Below, piece after piece: positions 26,019-35,550 of a stretch of 64,000 nt of DNA. The translations under genes were made by a program, and so were the position numbers. This stretch comes from Bacteroidota bacterium. Its GTDB lineage: Bacteria; Bacteroidota; Ignavibacteria; Kryptoniales; JAKASW01. The notes below the pieces were generated by a model, which saw only the letters and a program-made list of their open reading frames with translations, did not search any database and was not told the DNA's origin. Where the stretch lies: contig JAMCXB010000016.1 of NCBI GenBank assembly GCA_023480735.1, positions 1-64,000 on the forward strand, given 5' to 3'. Positions within the stretch are counted from its first letter, which is position 1, and the number at the start of each line of letters is the position of its first letter.

Positions 26019-27508
26019 AGCTCAGCGAACTAATCAGGAACATTTCAGTGACTGAAATCGTCGGCGAGGCGGAAGTAGAGATTACCGACATTCAGTATGA
26101 CTCCCGGAAAGTTACTGGAGGTTCCTTGTTCATTGCGTTGAAGGGCACGCAATTCGACGGGCACCGCTTTATAGTGGATGCAATAAGTAGCGGCGCGAGC
26201 GCGGTCGCGGTCGAGGACAACAGTATCGTCAATGACGACTACTTCCTCTCTCACCACACCACCAAACTAGTTGTTCCCAATACCCGCCGCGCTCTGGCGC
26301 TTCTCTCGGCAAACCTATTTAACCATCCCGCCAATCGCCTGAAATTAGTCGGCATAACAGGCACGAACGGAAAAACGACCTCTACCTATCTGATCAAGTC
26401 GGTAATGAAATCCGCAGGCGAGAAGGTCCTCCTGGTAGGTACCATCGACTACCTTCTCGATGATCAGCCTTTCGAGCAGGCGACGCATACTACTCCCGAA
26501 TCGCTCGATCTCAATCGTATGATGGCTTCGGCGGTTGAGCGCAAGGCTACCTGCGCCGTGATGGAGGTATCTTCTCATTCCCTCGTAATGGACAGGGTTT
26601 ACGGCGTTCCGTTCAATGTCGCAGTCTTCACAAATTTGACGCAGGACCACCTGGATTTCCACAAGACGATGGAAGAGTATTTCAGGGCAAAGAAAGTGCT
26701 CTTCGACGATCTATTGCCCAATGCGTTTGCGGTGTCAAATCTCGACGACGAGTACGGCCGCAGGATTGTTGCGGATACCCGTGCACGAAAGGTTTTCTAC
26801 GGATTCGACAGTAATGCCGACTTCTGCATCGTAAGATCGAGTTTCGGCGAGGAAGGGACATTGGTCGTTATTAGTTACCAGGGGAAGGAATTCTTGATAA
26901 CCTCGAGGCTGGTCGGGAAATTCAACGCCTACAATCTTGCGGCCTCATTTGCCGCCGCGGTGATGATGGGATATGACGGCAAAGCTGCCGCTGACGCTTT
27001 GAGCGGCGTTGAAATGGTAAAGGGGCGATTTGAGCGCGTCGATTCGGGAAAAGGCTTCCTGGTAGTCGTGGATTATGCCCACAGCCCGGATTCACTCCAG
27101 AAGACACTCCAGGCAGCGAAGGAGATCCTTCAGGCATCTGGAAAGAACGGCAGGCTCGTCACCGTCTTCGGATGCGGAGGGAACCGCGACCGCGGAAAGC
27201 GGCCCAAGATGGGAAAGATTGCGGAGGATTTAAGCGACATGGTTATCGTGACGTCGGATAATCCTCGTGATGAAGACCCGGGTGCGATTGTCGACGAGAT
27301 ACTTGCCGGGATGACGCAAAGAGATAACGCAGTCCTGCGAATCGTAGACAGGCGTGAAGCTATCCGTGAGAGTGTGCGACTTGCTCGCGAGAACGACATC
27401 GTCGTTATTGCGGGAAAGGGACATGAACAGTACCAGGAGATAAAAGGAGTCAGGCACCATTTTGACGACAGGGAAGAAGTGGAAAAAGTGTTGGGGCTGA
27501 GAAGTTGA
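26015..27508 (+). CDS. murE: UDP-MurNAc-tripeptide synthetase, meso-DAP adding
   Basis: This cytoplasmic ATP-dependent ligase adds the third residue to UDP-MurNAc-L-Ala-D-Glu. It has 497 residues with the ATP loop GITGTNGKTTSTYL and NLTQDHLDFH. The carbamylated lysine lies in the region EYFRAKKVLF. The substrate-selecting motif DNPRDEDP points to meso-diaminopimelate, not lysine. The gene starts in an ATGA overlap with ftsI and ends in a TTGA overlap with murF. Confidence 0.96.
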   Translation: MKLSELIRNISVTEIVGEAEVEITDIQYDSRKVTGGSLFIALKGTQFDGHRFIVDAISSGASAVAVEDNSIVNDDYFLSHHTTKLVVPNTRRALALLSANLFNHPANRLKLVGITGTNGKTTSTYLIKSVMKSAGEKVLLVGTIDYLLDDQPFEQATHTTPESLDLNRMMASAVERKATCAVMEVSSHSLVMDRVYGVPFNVAVFTNLTQDHLDFHKTMEEYFRAKKVLFDDLLPNAFAVSNLDDEYGRRIVADTRARKVFYGFDSNADFCIVRSSFGEEGTLVVISYQGKEFLITSRLVGKFNAYNLAASFAAAVMMGYDGKAAADALSGVEMVKGRFERVDSGKGFLVVVDYAHSPDSLQKTLQAAKEILQASGKNGRLVTVFGCGGNRDRGKRPKMGKIAEDLSDMVIVTSDNPRDEDPGAIVDEILAGMTQRDNAVLRIVDRREAIRESVRLARENDIVVIAGKGHEQYQEIKGVRHHFDDREEVEKVLGLRS

Positions 27509-28917
27509 TCGGAATTCAGGACATACTCGCCTTGCCAAACGCCGAATTTCTGAATTTGAATTTCAAGGGAGCAAAATCTGTCTCGACCGACTCCCGCGTG
27601 GTTTCAGCCGGGCAAGTGTTCTTTGCCCTGCGGGGAGAAAAGTTCGACGGACATAATTTCGTTTCCGATGCAGTCAAAAGAGGAGCTTCTTGCGCGGTCG
27701 TCGACAGAAAATGGCTGCGGAGAAACAAGCGGCTTGCAGGAATTCTCCCGCTGGTCGCGGTTGATGACACGACCGCGGCGCTCGGAGACCTGGCAAGGAT
27801 TTACAGACGCAAGTTCGGTATGCCCGTGATAGCGGTAGGCGGCTCCAACGGGAAGACGACAACCAAGGAGATGATTGCAAAGGTTCTCGGGAGGAAATTC
27901 AGGGTCGCGAAAACCCTCGGGAATCATAATAACCAGGTGGGAGTTCCGCAGACTATTTTTGGATTTAAGAAATCACATGACGTCGCGGTGGTCGAAATAG
28001 GCACGAACCATTTCGGGGAGATCGAGAGGCTATGTAGGATTCTCGAACCCGACGCCGGTCTCATTACGAATATCGGCAGCGAACACCTGGAATTTTTCAA
28101 GAGTATAAGCGGCGTCAGGCGGGAGGAAGGTAAGCTTTTCGAGTTCTTGCGAAGTACCAGGGGCATTGCATTCACCAACGTCGATGACAAGAACCTGGCG
28201 GATATGTCGAAAAAGATGAGGTTGAAATTTACATACGGTTTTCAAAACCGGTCTCATCGGAATTTGCGGGCACGCCTTTTCGGCTTTGACAGGCGGGGCT
28301 GTGCTCTGTTCGAGATGGAGTATAATGGAAGGACAGAGCTTGTCCACTTGAACGTTCCGGGAATTCATAACGCAATAAATGCCCTGGCGGCTGCTGCGGT
28401 CGGATTTCATTTCGGGATCGACGGGGCGAACATAAAAAGGGCCCTTGACCGCTACAGATCCTACGAAAAGCGAATGCAGATTATGAAAGTAGGCGGAGTT
28501 ACAATTCTGAACGACACCTATAATTCAAATCCCGATTCGGCGATTGAAGCACTCAAATGGTTGTCGATGGTTCGTGCCAGCGGAAGAAGAATAGCTGTGC
28601 TGGCAGACATGCTGGAGCTCGGAGATTCTTCCGGGCGTGAGCATCAGAGAATCGGGAAACAGGCAGCTAAGGGAGGAGTAGATTTTCTCTTCACTTTCGG
28701 AAAAATGGCACTTGAGATTGCTGCGGGAGCCGGCAGCTCTGCTGCGGGGGATGGGTTGGAAACGGAATCCTTCGACAAAAAAGAGAAACTCTCCGGCCGT
28801 CTTGCGCGCATGGTTTCCGCCGGGGACGTCGTGCTGGTGAAAGGATCTCGCGGAATGAAGATGGAAGAAATAGTGAATGCGCTCCAAAACGAACTTCGGA
28901 TGGGAGGTGTTCGTTAG
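27505..28917 (+). CDS. murF: UDP-MurNAc-pentapeptide synthetase
   Basis: This ligase adds D-Ala-D-Ala to the UDP-MurNAc-tripeptide in the cytoplasm. Its 470 residues include the ATP loop GGSNGKTTTKEM, GNHNNQVGVP, the IGTNHFGEI motif, NIGSEHLEFF and NDTYNSNPDS. The start is a TTG at 27505 overlapping the murE stop. No better start exists near it. Operon position and motifs are fully consistent. Confidence 0.95.
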   Translation: MIGIQDILALPNAEFLNLNFKGAKSVSTDSRVVSAGQVFFALRGEKFDGHNFVSDAVKRGASCAVVDRKWLRRNKRLAGILPLVAVDDTTAALGDLARIYRRKFGMPVIAVGGSNGKTTTKEMIAKVLGRKFRVAKTLGNHNNQVGVPQTIFGFKKSHDVAVVEIGTNHFGEIERLCRILEPDAGLITNIGSEHLEFFKSISGVRREEGKLFEFLRSTRGIAFTNVDDKNLADMSKKMRLKFTYGFQNRSHRNLRARLFGFDRRGCALFEMEYNGRTELVHLNVPGIHNAINALAAAAVGFHFGIDGANIKRALDRYRSYEKRMQIMKVGGVTILNDTYNSNPDSAIEALKWLSMVRASGRRIAVLADMLELGDSSGREHQRIGKQAAKGGVDFLFTFGKMALEIAAGAGSSAAGDGLETESFDKKEKLSGRLARMVSAGDVVLVKGSRGMKMEEIVNALQNELRMGGVR

Positions 28918-30026
28918 TGCTTTATTATTTGTTCGATCTGCTGGAAAGACAATTCCATCCACCGGGATTCGGGTTGTTCAGGTACATCACATTTCGTTCT
29001 GCTCTCGCTGCAATAACGGCGCTGATGATCAGCTTCATCATCGGTCCGATCGTCATCAGGAAGCTTCATAAGCATCAGATTGGCGAACAGGCAAAAGTCG
29101 AAGGACCCAAGTCTCATCTTTCTAAGGCTGGGACGCCGACGATGGGCGGGCTCATTATTCTCGGATCGGTTATAATCCCGCTCCTGCTCTGGGGAGACTT
29201 GGCAAATTCTTATGTGCTACTCATACTCCTTATAACTATCTGGCTCGGGATTCTCGGCTTCGCGGACGACTACCTGAAGGTAATCAGGAAAAAGAAGAAG
29301 GGGCTTATCGCACGCTACAAGCTGATCGGCCAAATTATGATCGGACTGATAATCGGATCCATCCTTTTCTTCTCTCCGCAGTTCGCACCCTTTAACTCGT
29401 TAACGACCGTTCCATTTGTCAAGAATCTAAATTTCGATTATTCAATCTTCTATATACCAGTAGTGGTATTCATAATAACTGCGACTTCGAATGCGGTGAA
29501 TTTGACTGACGGTCTCGACGGTCTCGCCATAGGGACGGTCGGCATCACGGCTCTCACTCTCGCATTAATGTGCTACGTCTCGGGCAACATCGATTTTAGC
29601 CGTTATCTAAACATTATATACCTGCGCGGCTCGGGTGAGCTTGCAGTCTATTGCTCCGCACTCGTCGGAGCGTCGCTCGGGTTCCTGTGGTATAATGCTT
29701 ATCCGGCCCAGGTTTTCATGGGAGACACCGGTTCTCTAGCACTGGGCGGCGCGATTGCGGGAGTCTCGGTGATGATCAAGAAGGAGCTGGTGCTTCCGAT
29801 TCTGGGTGGAATATTCCTCGCAGAAGCATTGTCGGTAATAATCCAGAGGATGTATTTCAAGTATACCAAGAGAAAATATGGGGAGGGCCGCCGCGTTTTC
29901 AAAATGGCTCCCCTTCATCATCATTTCGAACTCGATGGCATTTCTGAGCCGAAGATCGTTACTCGCTTCTACATCATCGGGATACTCCTGGCAATCCTCA
30001 GTCTAACGACTTTCAAGGTGAGATGA
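28917..30026 (+). CDS. mraY: phospho-MurNAc-pentapeptide translocase
   Basis: This integral membrane enzyme transfers phospho-MurNAc-pentapeptide to undecaprenyl phosphate, forming lipid I. It has 369 residues and about ten hydrophobic helices. Catalytic motifs are present: FADDYLKV, NAVNLTDGLDGLAIG, MGDTGSLALGG and PLHHHFELDG. The start is a GTG overlapping the murF stop by one base. Confidence 0.96.
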   Translation: MLYYLFDLLERQFHPPGFGLFRYITFRSALAAITALMISFIIGPIVIRKLHKHQIGEQAKVEGPKSHLSKAGTPTMGGLIILGSVIIPLLLWGDLANSYVLLILLITIWLGILGFADDYLKVIRKKKKGLIARYKLIGQIMIGLIIGSILFFSPQFAPFNSLTTVPFVKNLNFDYSIFYIPVVVFIITATSNAVNLTDGLDGLAIGTVGITALTLALMCYVSGNIDFSRYLNIIYLRGSGELAVYCSALVGASLGFLWYNAYPAQVFMGDTGSLALGGAIAGVSVMIKKELVLPILGGIFLAEALSVIIQRMYFKYTKRKYGEGRRVFKMAPLHHHFELDGISEPKIVTRFYIIGILLAILSLTTFKVR

Positions 30027-30027
30027 T

Positions 30028-31383
30028 TTGAGCGCCCCTGTTAAAATAGAATCCGTGAGAGTGTCGGTGCTCGGCGCCGCGCGGAGCGGTATCGCCGTTG
30101 CCAGACTTCTCCAGTCGCAGGGTGCCGCCGTGTTCGTTAGCGATAGGAAGCCAAGGGAAGAAGCGGCAGAACAGGTCCAGGCGCTGGAAAAACTCGGAGT
30201 ACCCTTCGAATTCGGAGCTCATTCAGACAGGGTGTTCGATGCGGACTTCATCGTGATAAGCCCCGGCGTGCCGTCGAATACGAATCTCGTTCAACATGCG
30301 TTGAAAGTCGGGTTGAATATTTACAGCGAAATCGAGGTCGCTTCCTGGTTCTGCCGCGCTCCTATAGTTGCGATAACCGGTTCGAACGGAAAGACCACTA
30401 CAACTTCGCTTACCGGAAGGATGTTTGAAAAGGCGGGAAGGAAAACTGTGGTCGTCGGTAACATCGGCATTCCTATATCTGACTACGTGCTTGATGCCGG
30501 CGAGGATTCCGTTGTTGTGGCTGAGGTATCGAGTTTCCAGTTGGACCACATCTCTACGTTTAAGCCGAAGACTGCGGTGCTCCTCAACATTACACCCGAC
30601 CACCTCGACAGGTACGAAAACTACCAGGCGTATATGAACGCAAAGTTCAAGGTGTTCATGAATCAGTCCGCGGATGATTTTTCCATCTACAATCACGACG
30701 ATGGTCCGGTGAGGCTGCACTGTGATGGATTGTCGTCAACTCGCTTACCGTTCAGCGTCAAAGATAAATTGCCGCAGGGCGCGTTTGCTGAAGACGGGAA
30801 AGTGTATCTGGTAGAAGGGGCGAAGCGGGTTTTATTAATAGACTCGACAGAAATCAGGATCCGAGGCGTACACAATCTTTACAATTCGATTGCATCAGCA
30901 CTCGCAGCGAGGTCACTCGGAGTGCCTCTTGAGGTCATAGCAGATACGCTTTGTGAGTTTCCGGGCGTCGAGCATCGGCTTGAACCTGTGCGGGAACTGG
31001 ATGAAGTGAAATATGTAAACGATTCGAAGGCGACAAATGTCGATGCGGTCTGGTACGCTCTCGGAAGCTTCGATTCGCCGATAGTCTTGATCGCAGGAGG
31101 AAAGGATAAGGGCAACGATTATTCGCCCCTGTTCGAACTCGTAAAGAAGAAAGTACGGGCGATGATCCTCATCGGGCAAGCGGCTGCAAAGATGCAGAAA
31201 GAATTCTCCGACAAGACAAAGTGCATCATGGCGACGTCGATGGAAGATGCCGTCCTGAAGGCCCGCCGGGAGGCGATGAGAGGTGATGTCGTGCTTCTCT
31301 CGCCGGCATGCGCAAGTTTTGACATGTTTCAGGATTACGAGCATAGAGGAAGAGAGTTCAAACGATTGGTGGGCGAACTGTGA
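30028..31383 (+). CDS. murD: UDP-MurNAc-L-alanine:D-glutamate ligase
   Basis: This cytoplasmic ligase adds D-Glu to UDP-MurNAc-L-Ala. Its 451 residues comprise an N-terminal Rossmann domain (VLGAARSGIAVARLL), the ATP loop ITGSNGKTTTTSL, NITPDHLDRYENY, the carbamylated-lysine helix YMNAKFKVF, NDSKATNVDA and AGGKDKGNDYS. The start is TTG at 30028, one base after the mraY stop. It ends in a GTGA overlap with ftsW. Confidence 0.95.
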   Translation: MSAPVKIESVRVSVLGAARSGIAVARLLQSQGAAVFVSDRKPREEAAEQVQALEKLGVPFEFGAHSDRVFDADFIVISPGVPSNTNLVQHALKVGLNIYSEIEVASWFCRAPIVAITGSNGKTTTTSLTGRMFEKAGRKTVVVGNIGIPISDYVLDAGEDSVVVAEVSSFQLDHISTFKPKTAVLLNITPDHLDRYENYQAYMNAKFKVFMNQSADDFSIYNHDDGPVRLHCDGLSSTRLPFSVKDKLPQGAFAEDGKVYLVEGAKRVLLIDSTEIRIRGVHNLYNSIASALAARSLGVPLEVIADTLCEFPGVEHRLEPVRELDEVKYVNDSKATNVDAVWYALGSFDSPIVLIAGGKDKGNDYSPLFELVKKKVRAMILIGQAAAKMQKEFSDKTKCIMATSMEDAVLKARREAMRGDVVLLSPACASFDMFQDYEHRGREFKRLVGEL

Positions 31384-32606
31384 GCCGGACAGCGACAAAT
31401 CAATCTGAAATCGTCTCCCGGACTTCCGGTTCGGGAAAGTCTCAGACGAAACCGGCGGATAAATTGTTCCTGTTTGCCGTGCTCTCGCTAATGTTCATGA
31501 GCCTCGTCGTCGTTTACAGCGCCAGCGCGTTCTGGTCGGAGCTTAAGTTTCAGAATCCTGCCTACTTGCTCAGGAGTCATTTGTTCAAGGTCGCCACGGG
31601 AGTCATTCTGATTTTCTTTGTAGCAAAATTCGACTATCACAAATACCAGAAATATGCGCTTCATCTTCTGGTGATTTCAGGATCTCTCCTGATTATTGCG
31701 ATGGGTCAGAGAGTCGTCATTAAGGGCGCGTCTCGCTGGATCCATCTTGGAATTTTCAGCTTCGAACCGTCTGAGATTGCGCGAATTGCGATTTTGTTCT
31801 TTGTAGCGGCATATCTTGCCGAGAGTTTCGATAAACTGGATGATTACAGGAGTCTTTTCCGGCCAATTGCCGCCACCGGAATAATAACCGGTTTGATAGT
31901 TTTGCAGCCGAATTTCAGCACTGCACTAATGATATTTGCAGTCGTCGGAGTCTTGCTCGTGGCCGGCGGAGTGAGGAAGAGGCATCTGGCGGCGCTTGTT
32001 CTTACCGCGGTCGTGCTTGGCGTTGGAGTTATGATGCTTCAGTCTTACCGCGTTGCGAGGGTTGAATCCTGGCTCCATCACGGCTCCGGCAACTATCAGG
32101 TTCACCAATCGATAATAGGCTTCGGCAACGGTGGCATACTCGGAGTCGGGCCCGGAAACAGCAAGCAGAGGAATCTCTTCTTACCGGAATCCTATGGAGA
32201 CTTCATATACTCCATTATCGGCGAGGAATACGGACTCTGGGGGTCGGTTCTCGTGATGCTCATATTCCTGTTCATCGCTTTCCGGGGAACTGCAATCGCC
32301 AAACGTGCGCCCGACCGGTTCGGATTTCTCCTTGCCACGGGGATAACCAGCGCGATTTGTCTTTATGCGTTTATAAATGCAGGTGTGGCCATCGGGCTTT
32401 TCCCCACGACCGGGCTGCCCATGCCGTTCATCAGCTACGGCGGGACAGCCATGATAGTTAATTCCATGGCGGCAGGAGTTCTTCTCAACGTATCCAAGCA
32501 GATTCCTGCTGCTGCGGAGAGCGAAGTTGCCGGTCAGAAGTTGAAGGAAGTCCGCAGGCCGGTGGCTAAGAACAGCGATCCAGTCGTGGGAAGGATATAC
32601 AGCTGA
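31380..32606 (+). CDS. ftsW: septal peptidoglycan glycosyltransferase FtsW
   Basis: This SEDS-family membrane protein polymerises lipid II at the septum with FtsI. It has 408 residues and about ten membrane helices. The family motifs KGASRWIHLGIFSFEPSEIARI and the C-terminal PTTGLPMPFISYGGTAM are present, as is the essential acidic residue region GEEYGLWG. The GTG start overlaps the murD stop, and the stop overlaps the murG ATG. A basic cytoplasmic N-terminus of about 35 residues precedes helix 1. Confidence 0.95.
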   Translation: MSRTATNQSEIVSRTSGSGKSQTKPADKLFLFAVLSLMFMSLVVVYSASAFWSELKFQNPAYLLRSHLFKVATGVILIFFVAKFDYHKYQKYALHLLVISGSLLIIAMGQRVVIKGASRWIHLGIFSFEPSEIARIAILFFVAAYLAESFDKLDDYRSLFRPIAATGIITGLIVLQPNFSTALMIFAVVGVLLVAGGVRKRHLAALVLTAVVLGVGVMMLQSYRVARVESWLHHGSGNYQVHQSIIGFGNGGILGVGPGNSKQRNLFLPESYGDFIYSIIGEEYGLWGSVLVMLIFLFIAFRGTAIAKRAPDRFGFLLATGITSAICLYAFINAGVAIGLFPTTGLPMPFISYGGTAMIVNSMAAGVLLNVSKQIPAAAESEVAGQKLKEVRRPVAKNSDPVVGRIYS

Positions 32607-33694
32607 TGACAAGGATCTTGTTAGCGGGCGGTGGAACCGGTGGACACCTTTTCCCTGCAGTTGCAATAGCAGAGAGGCTTGCAGAAACAAACGATGTCGA
32701 TATAATGTTCGTAGGAACGAAAAACAGGATCGAAGCGCGGGTTGTGCCGCAGCTTGGTTACAAATTCCGGGCGATATGGATCGGAGGTTTTTCGAGAAAG
32801 TTCAGGCTGTCGAACTTCCTTCTTCCCGTCAAGGTTGTCGTTTCAATTCTACAGGCGTTGAGACTCCTCTTGACTTACAGGCCGCAGGTCGTCGTAGGAA
32901 CGGGCGGCTATGTCTCGGGCCCGGTATGCGCGGCGGCGGTGATTGCAAGAGTGCCCATCGTACTTCAGGAGCACAACAGCTATCCGGGAGTCATGACCAG
33001 GATGTTCTCGCCCTTTGCACGCGAGGTTCACATTGCATTTGAGTCCTCGAAAAAGTATTTTCGAGTTCACCGTAATCTGTATCTGACGGGAAGTCCGCTC
33101 AGAAAAATGCCGAGGCTCAGTCAAGAGGCAGGACGAAGCCACTTCGGCTTGAGCGCCGGAAGGAAGACACTCCTTGTGACGGGCGGCAGCCTTGGAGCCG
33201 TAGGACTTAATAGTGCAGTATTAAATGTCGTCGACGATTTAATAGGCCGCAATTACCAGTTGATATGGCAGACGGGCTCTGTTGATTTCGAGAGAATCAA
33301 GGAGAGCCAGAAGAATCATCCGGACTTAGTCCATGTTGAGAAGTTTGTAGAGAAAATGGAATTCGCCTACGCGGCGGCTGATATCGCCGTCTGCAGAGGC
33401 GGGGCTACCACAGTCGCGGAACTCATCTACTTCAATCTCCCATCACTCATAATACCGTATCCCTACGCAGCAGCCAACCACCAGGTTGAAAACGCCCGCG
33501 CGCTTGTCGAGAGCGGAGCGGCTGTCATGGTACAGGAAGCCGACATCAGGGAAAAGTTTAGCAGAACGCTCCTCGATCTGGTCGATAACGCACCCCACAT
33601 TTCAGATATGCGGGAAAAGATAAAGAATTTGTCCCATCAGGACGCCGCCGATGTCATCGCGAAATCTATTTTGAGGATCGCTGGAAATGCATAA
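32606..33694 (+). CDS. murG: lipid II synthase (GlcNAc transferase)
   Basis: This peripheral membrane GT28 enzyme transfers GlcNAc from UDP-GlcNAc to lipid I. It has 362 residues. The two glycine-rich loops (AGGGTGGHLFPAVA and GGSLGAVGLN), QEHNSYPGV and the donor-binding CRGGATTVAELIYFNLPSLIIPYP followed by NHQVENA are present. It overlaps the following membrane-protein gene by 8 bases. Confidence 0.95.
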   Translation: MTRILLAGGGTGGHLFPAVAIAERLAETNDVDIMFVGTKNRIEARVVPQLGYKFRAIWIGGFSRKFRLSNFLLPVKVVVSILQALRLLLTYRPQVVVGTGGYVSGPVCAAAVIARVPIVLQEHNSYPGVMTRMFSPFAREVHIAFESSKKYFRVHRNLYLTGSPLRKMPRLSQEAGRSHFGLSAGRKTLLVTGGSLGAVGLNSAVLNVVDDLIGRNYQLIWQTGSVDFERIKESQKNHPDLVHVEKFVEKMEFAYAAADIAVCRGGATTVAELIYFNLPSLIIPYPYAAANHQVENARALVESGAAVMVQEADIREKFSRTLLDLVDNAPHISDMREKIKNLSHQDAADVIAKSILRIAGNA

Positions 33695-34139
33695 GCACTT
33701 CAAACGAAGATTCGAATTCTACTACCAGTCGGTAGCCGTTTACGCGATGGCGCTGATATTGTATGCGGTCATCAGAGGTACCTTTGCGGAGGGCGAATTC
33801 AGAATTGTCTTCAGGGACCCGATCGTTTATGCGTTCGTCATTGTGCTCCTCTATTCCGTTGTCATCCTCGTCTTCAACATGCTTTATCAGAGAGATGTGG
33901 TCGTCACCGATGATTCCATAATTCTCGGAAACCGGTTCGACATAAAGACGATCAAGCTGTCGGAAATAGAGGAAATTAGGGTCGGCCGGGCGAAGCGTAT
34001 GAAGGTTCGCGGAAGCTTCCGGGTAATAAGGGTCAAGCTGAAAGACCACAGGAGAAGCGTCCGCATAAATCCCGTTCATTTCCATGACGAGAAGGACATG
34101 ATTGAGACTTTCAAGAATTTAAGTCAGAGGGTCGGCTGA
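33687..34139 (+). CDS. unassigned small membrane protein with PH-like C-terminus
   Basis: This 150-residue protein is embedded in the dcw operon, overlapping murG by 8 bases and ending one base before murC. A basic N-terminus is followed by two membrane helices (about 15-31 and 46-66). A soluble part of strands follows (VVVTDDSIILGNRFDIKTIKLSEIEEIRVG, here split for description), then a final helix. The strand-rich part with a C-terminal helix resembles bacterial PH-like (DUF304-type) domains. Standard dcw clusters have no gene here. It may be a local division or wall factor, but I cannot name a function. Confidence 0.8.
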   Translation: MHKHFKRRFEFYYQSVAVYAMALILYAVIRGTFAEGEFRIVFRDPIVYAFVIVLLYSVVILVFNMLYQRDVVVTDDSIILGNRFDIKTIKLSEIEEIRVGRAKRMKVRGSFRVIRVKLKDHRRSVRINPVHFHDEKDMIETFKNLSQRVG

Positions 34140-34140
34140 T

Positions 34141-35550
34141 ATGTTTAAGAGTGTCAGGAAAATCCACATGGTCGGAATCGGCGGAATCGGAATGAGCGGA
34201 ATAGCCGAGGTTTTGCTGGACCAAGGCTTCGAGGTCAGCGGTTCCGACAGGCAGCTTGGCGAAATAACGGAACGTCTCTCGAAATTGGGCGCGAAGGTCT
34301 ACAAGGGTCATGCGGCAAAGTATCTCAATGAAGCCGATGTGGTTGTCTACTCCTCTGCGGTTCACATGGATAACCCGGAACTGACTGCGGCGGCGGAGAG
34401 GAAAATCCCTGTTATTCGCAGGGCCGAAATGCTTGCCGAACTCATGAGGATGAAGTACGGAATCGCAATCGCCGGTACTCACGGAAAGACCACCACAACA
34501 AGTATGACAAGTCTCGTCCTGATGGACGGCGGTCTGGACCCCACGGTAATAGTAGGAGGCAAACTCTCCAGCTTCGGCGGCACCAATGCGCGGCTCGGCC
34601 ACGGCGAGTACATAGTAGTCGAAGCCGACGAATTCGACAGGTCTTTCCTGCAGCTTGCCCCCGTGATAGCGGCAATCACCACCCTGGAACGCGAGCATCT
34701 CGATATATACACCGATCTGGAGGACATCAAGCGCGCATTTGTCGAATTTGCAAACAAGGTCCCGTTCTACGGATTTGTAATCCTTTGTCTTGATGAACCT
34801 TCGATACAGGAAATACTCCCGCTCATCAGGAAGAAGATCGTTACCTACGGTTTGAATGTACAGTCCGACTTGCGTGCGATCAACATTGCCTTCCGGGCAA
34901 ACCGGAGCAGGTTCACACTACTCCGTCATGGCAAGGATCTCGGCGAGATTCAGTTGAACGTTCCGGGTTTGCACAACATAAAGAACTCGCTCGCCGCTAT
35001 CGGCATCGGTTTGGAACTTGGGATAGACTTTGCGCAGATCAGGAAGGCTGTCGAGTCGTTCACCGGAGTTTACCGCAGACTCGAGACCAAGGCGGAAGTC
35101 GACGGCGTGATGGTCGTCGACGACTATGCCCACCATCCGACAGAAGTGCAGGCAACTTTATCGGCATTGAAATCCGGCTGGCCCGACAGGAGAGTCGTGG
35201 CTGTGTTTCAGCCGCATCTTTACTCCAGGACCAGGGATTTCCATGACGAGTTCGGCCGGAGTTTTCTTAATGCGGACATTCTTGTCGTAACTGAAATCTA
35301 TCCGGCACGCGAAGAGCCGATACAGGGAATTACGGGTGAATTGATCGTGAACGACGCCAGAGCCTTCGGCCACAAGGAAGCGTATTACGTGCCTGATAAG
35401 AAAGAGCTTCCGGAATTTCTGATGAAAATCAAAAAGCCCGGAGATATCGTCGTCACCCTCGGTGCAGGCGACATATCAAAATTTGGTGAAGAATTTGTGA
35501 ACAAGATGAAATCGACGACCGTCAAGCATGGAGCCAAGAGGAAATCATGA
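34141..35550 (+). CDS. murC: UDP-MurNAc:L-alanine ligase
   Basis: This cytoplasmic ligase adds the first stem-peptide residue. It has 469 residues. The UDP-sugar-binding start HMVGIGGIGMSGIAEVL, the ATP loop AGTHGKTTTTSM, EADEFDRSFL, the DDYAHHPTEVQATL motif and QPHLYSRTRDF are all present. The usual N-I-E-x-D-H-x-D segment reads TLEREHLDIY, a mild variant. It overlaps murB by 4 bases. Confidence 0.95.
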   Translation: MFKSVRKIHMVGIGGIGMSGIAEVLLDQGFEVSGSDRQLGEITERLSKLGAKVYKGHAAKYLNEADVVVYSSAVHMDNPELTAAAERKIPVIRRAEMLAELMRMKYGIAIAGTHGKTTTTSMTSLVLMDGGLDPTVIVGGKLSSFGGTNARLGHGEYIVVEADEFDRSFLQLAPVIAAITTLEREHLDIYTDLEDIKRAFVEFANKVPFYGFVILCLDEPSIQEILPLIRKKIVTYGLNVQSDLRAINIAFRANRSRFTLLRHGKDLGEIQLNVPGLHNIKNSLAAIGIGLELGIDFAQIRKAVESFTGVYRRLETKAEVDGVMVVDDYAHHPTEVQATLSALKSGWPDRRVVAVFQPHLYSRTRDFHDEFGRSFLNADILVVTEIYPAREEPIQGITGELIVNDARAFGHKEAYYVPDKKELPEFLMKIKKPGDIVVTLGAGDISKFGEEFVNKMKSTTVKHGAKRKS

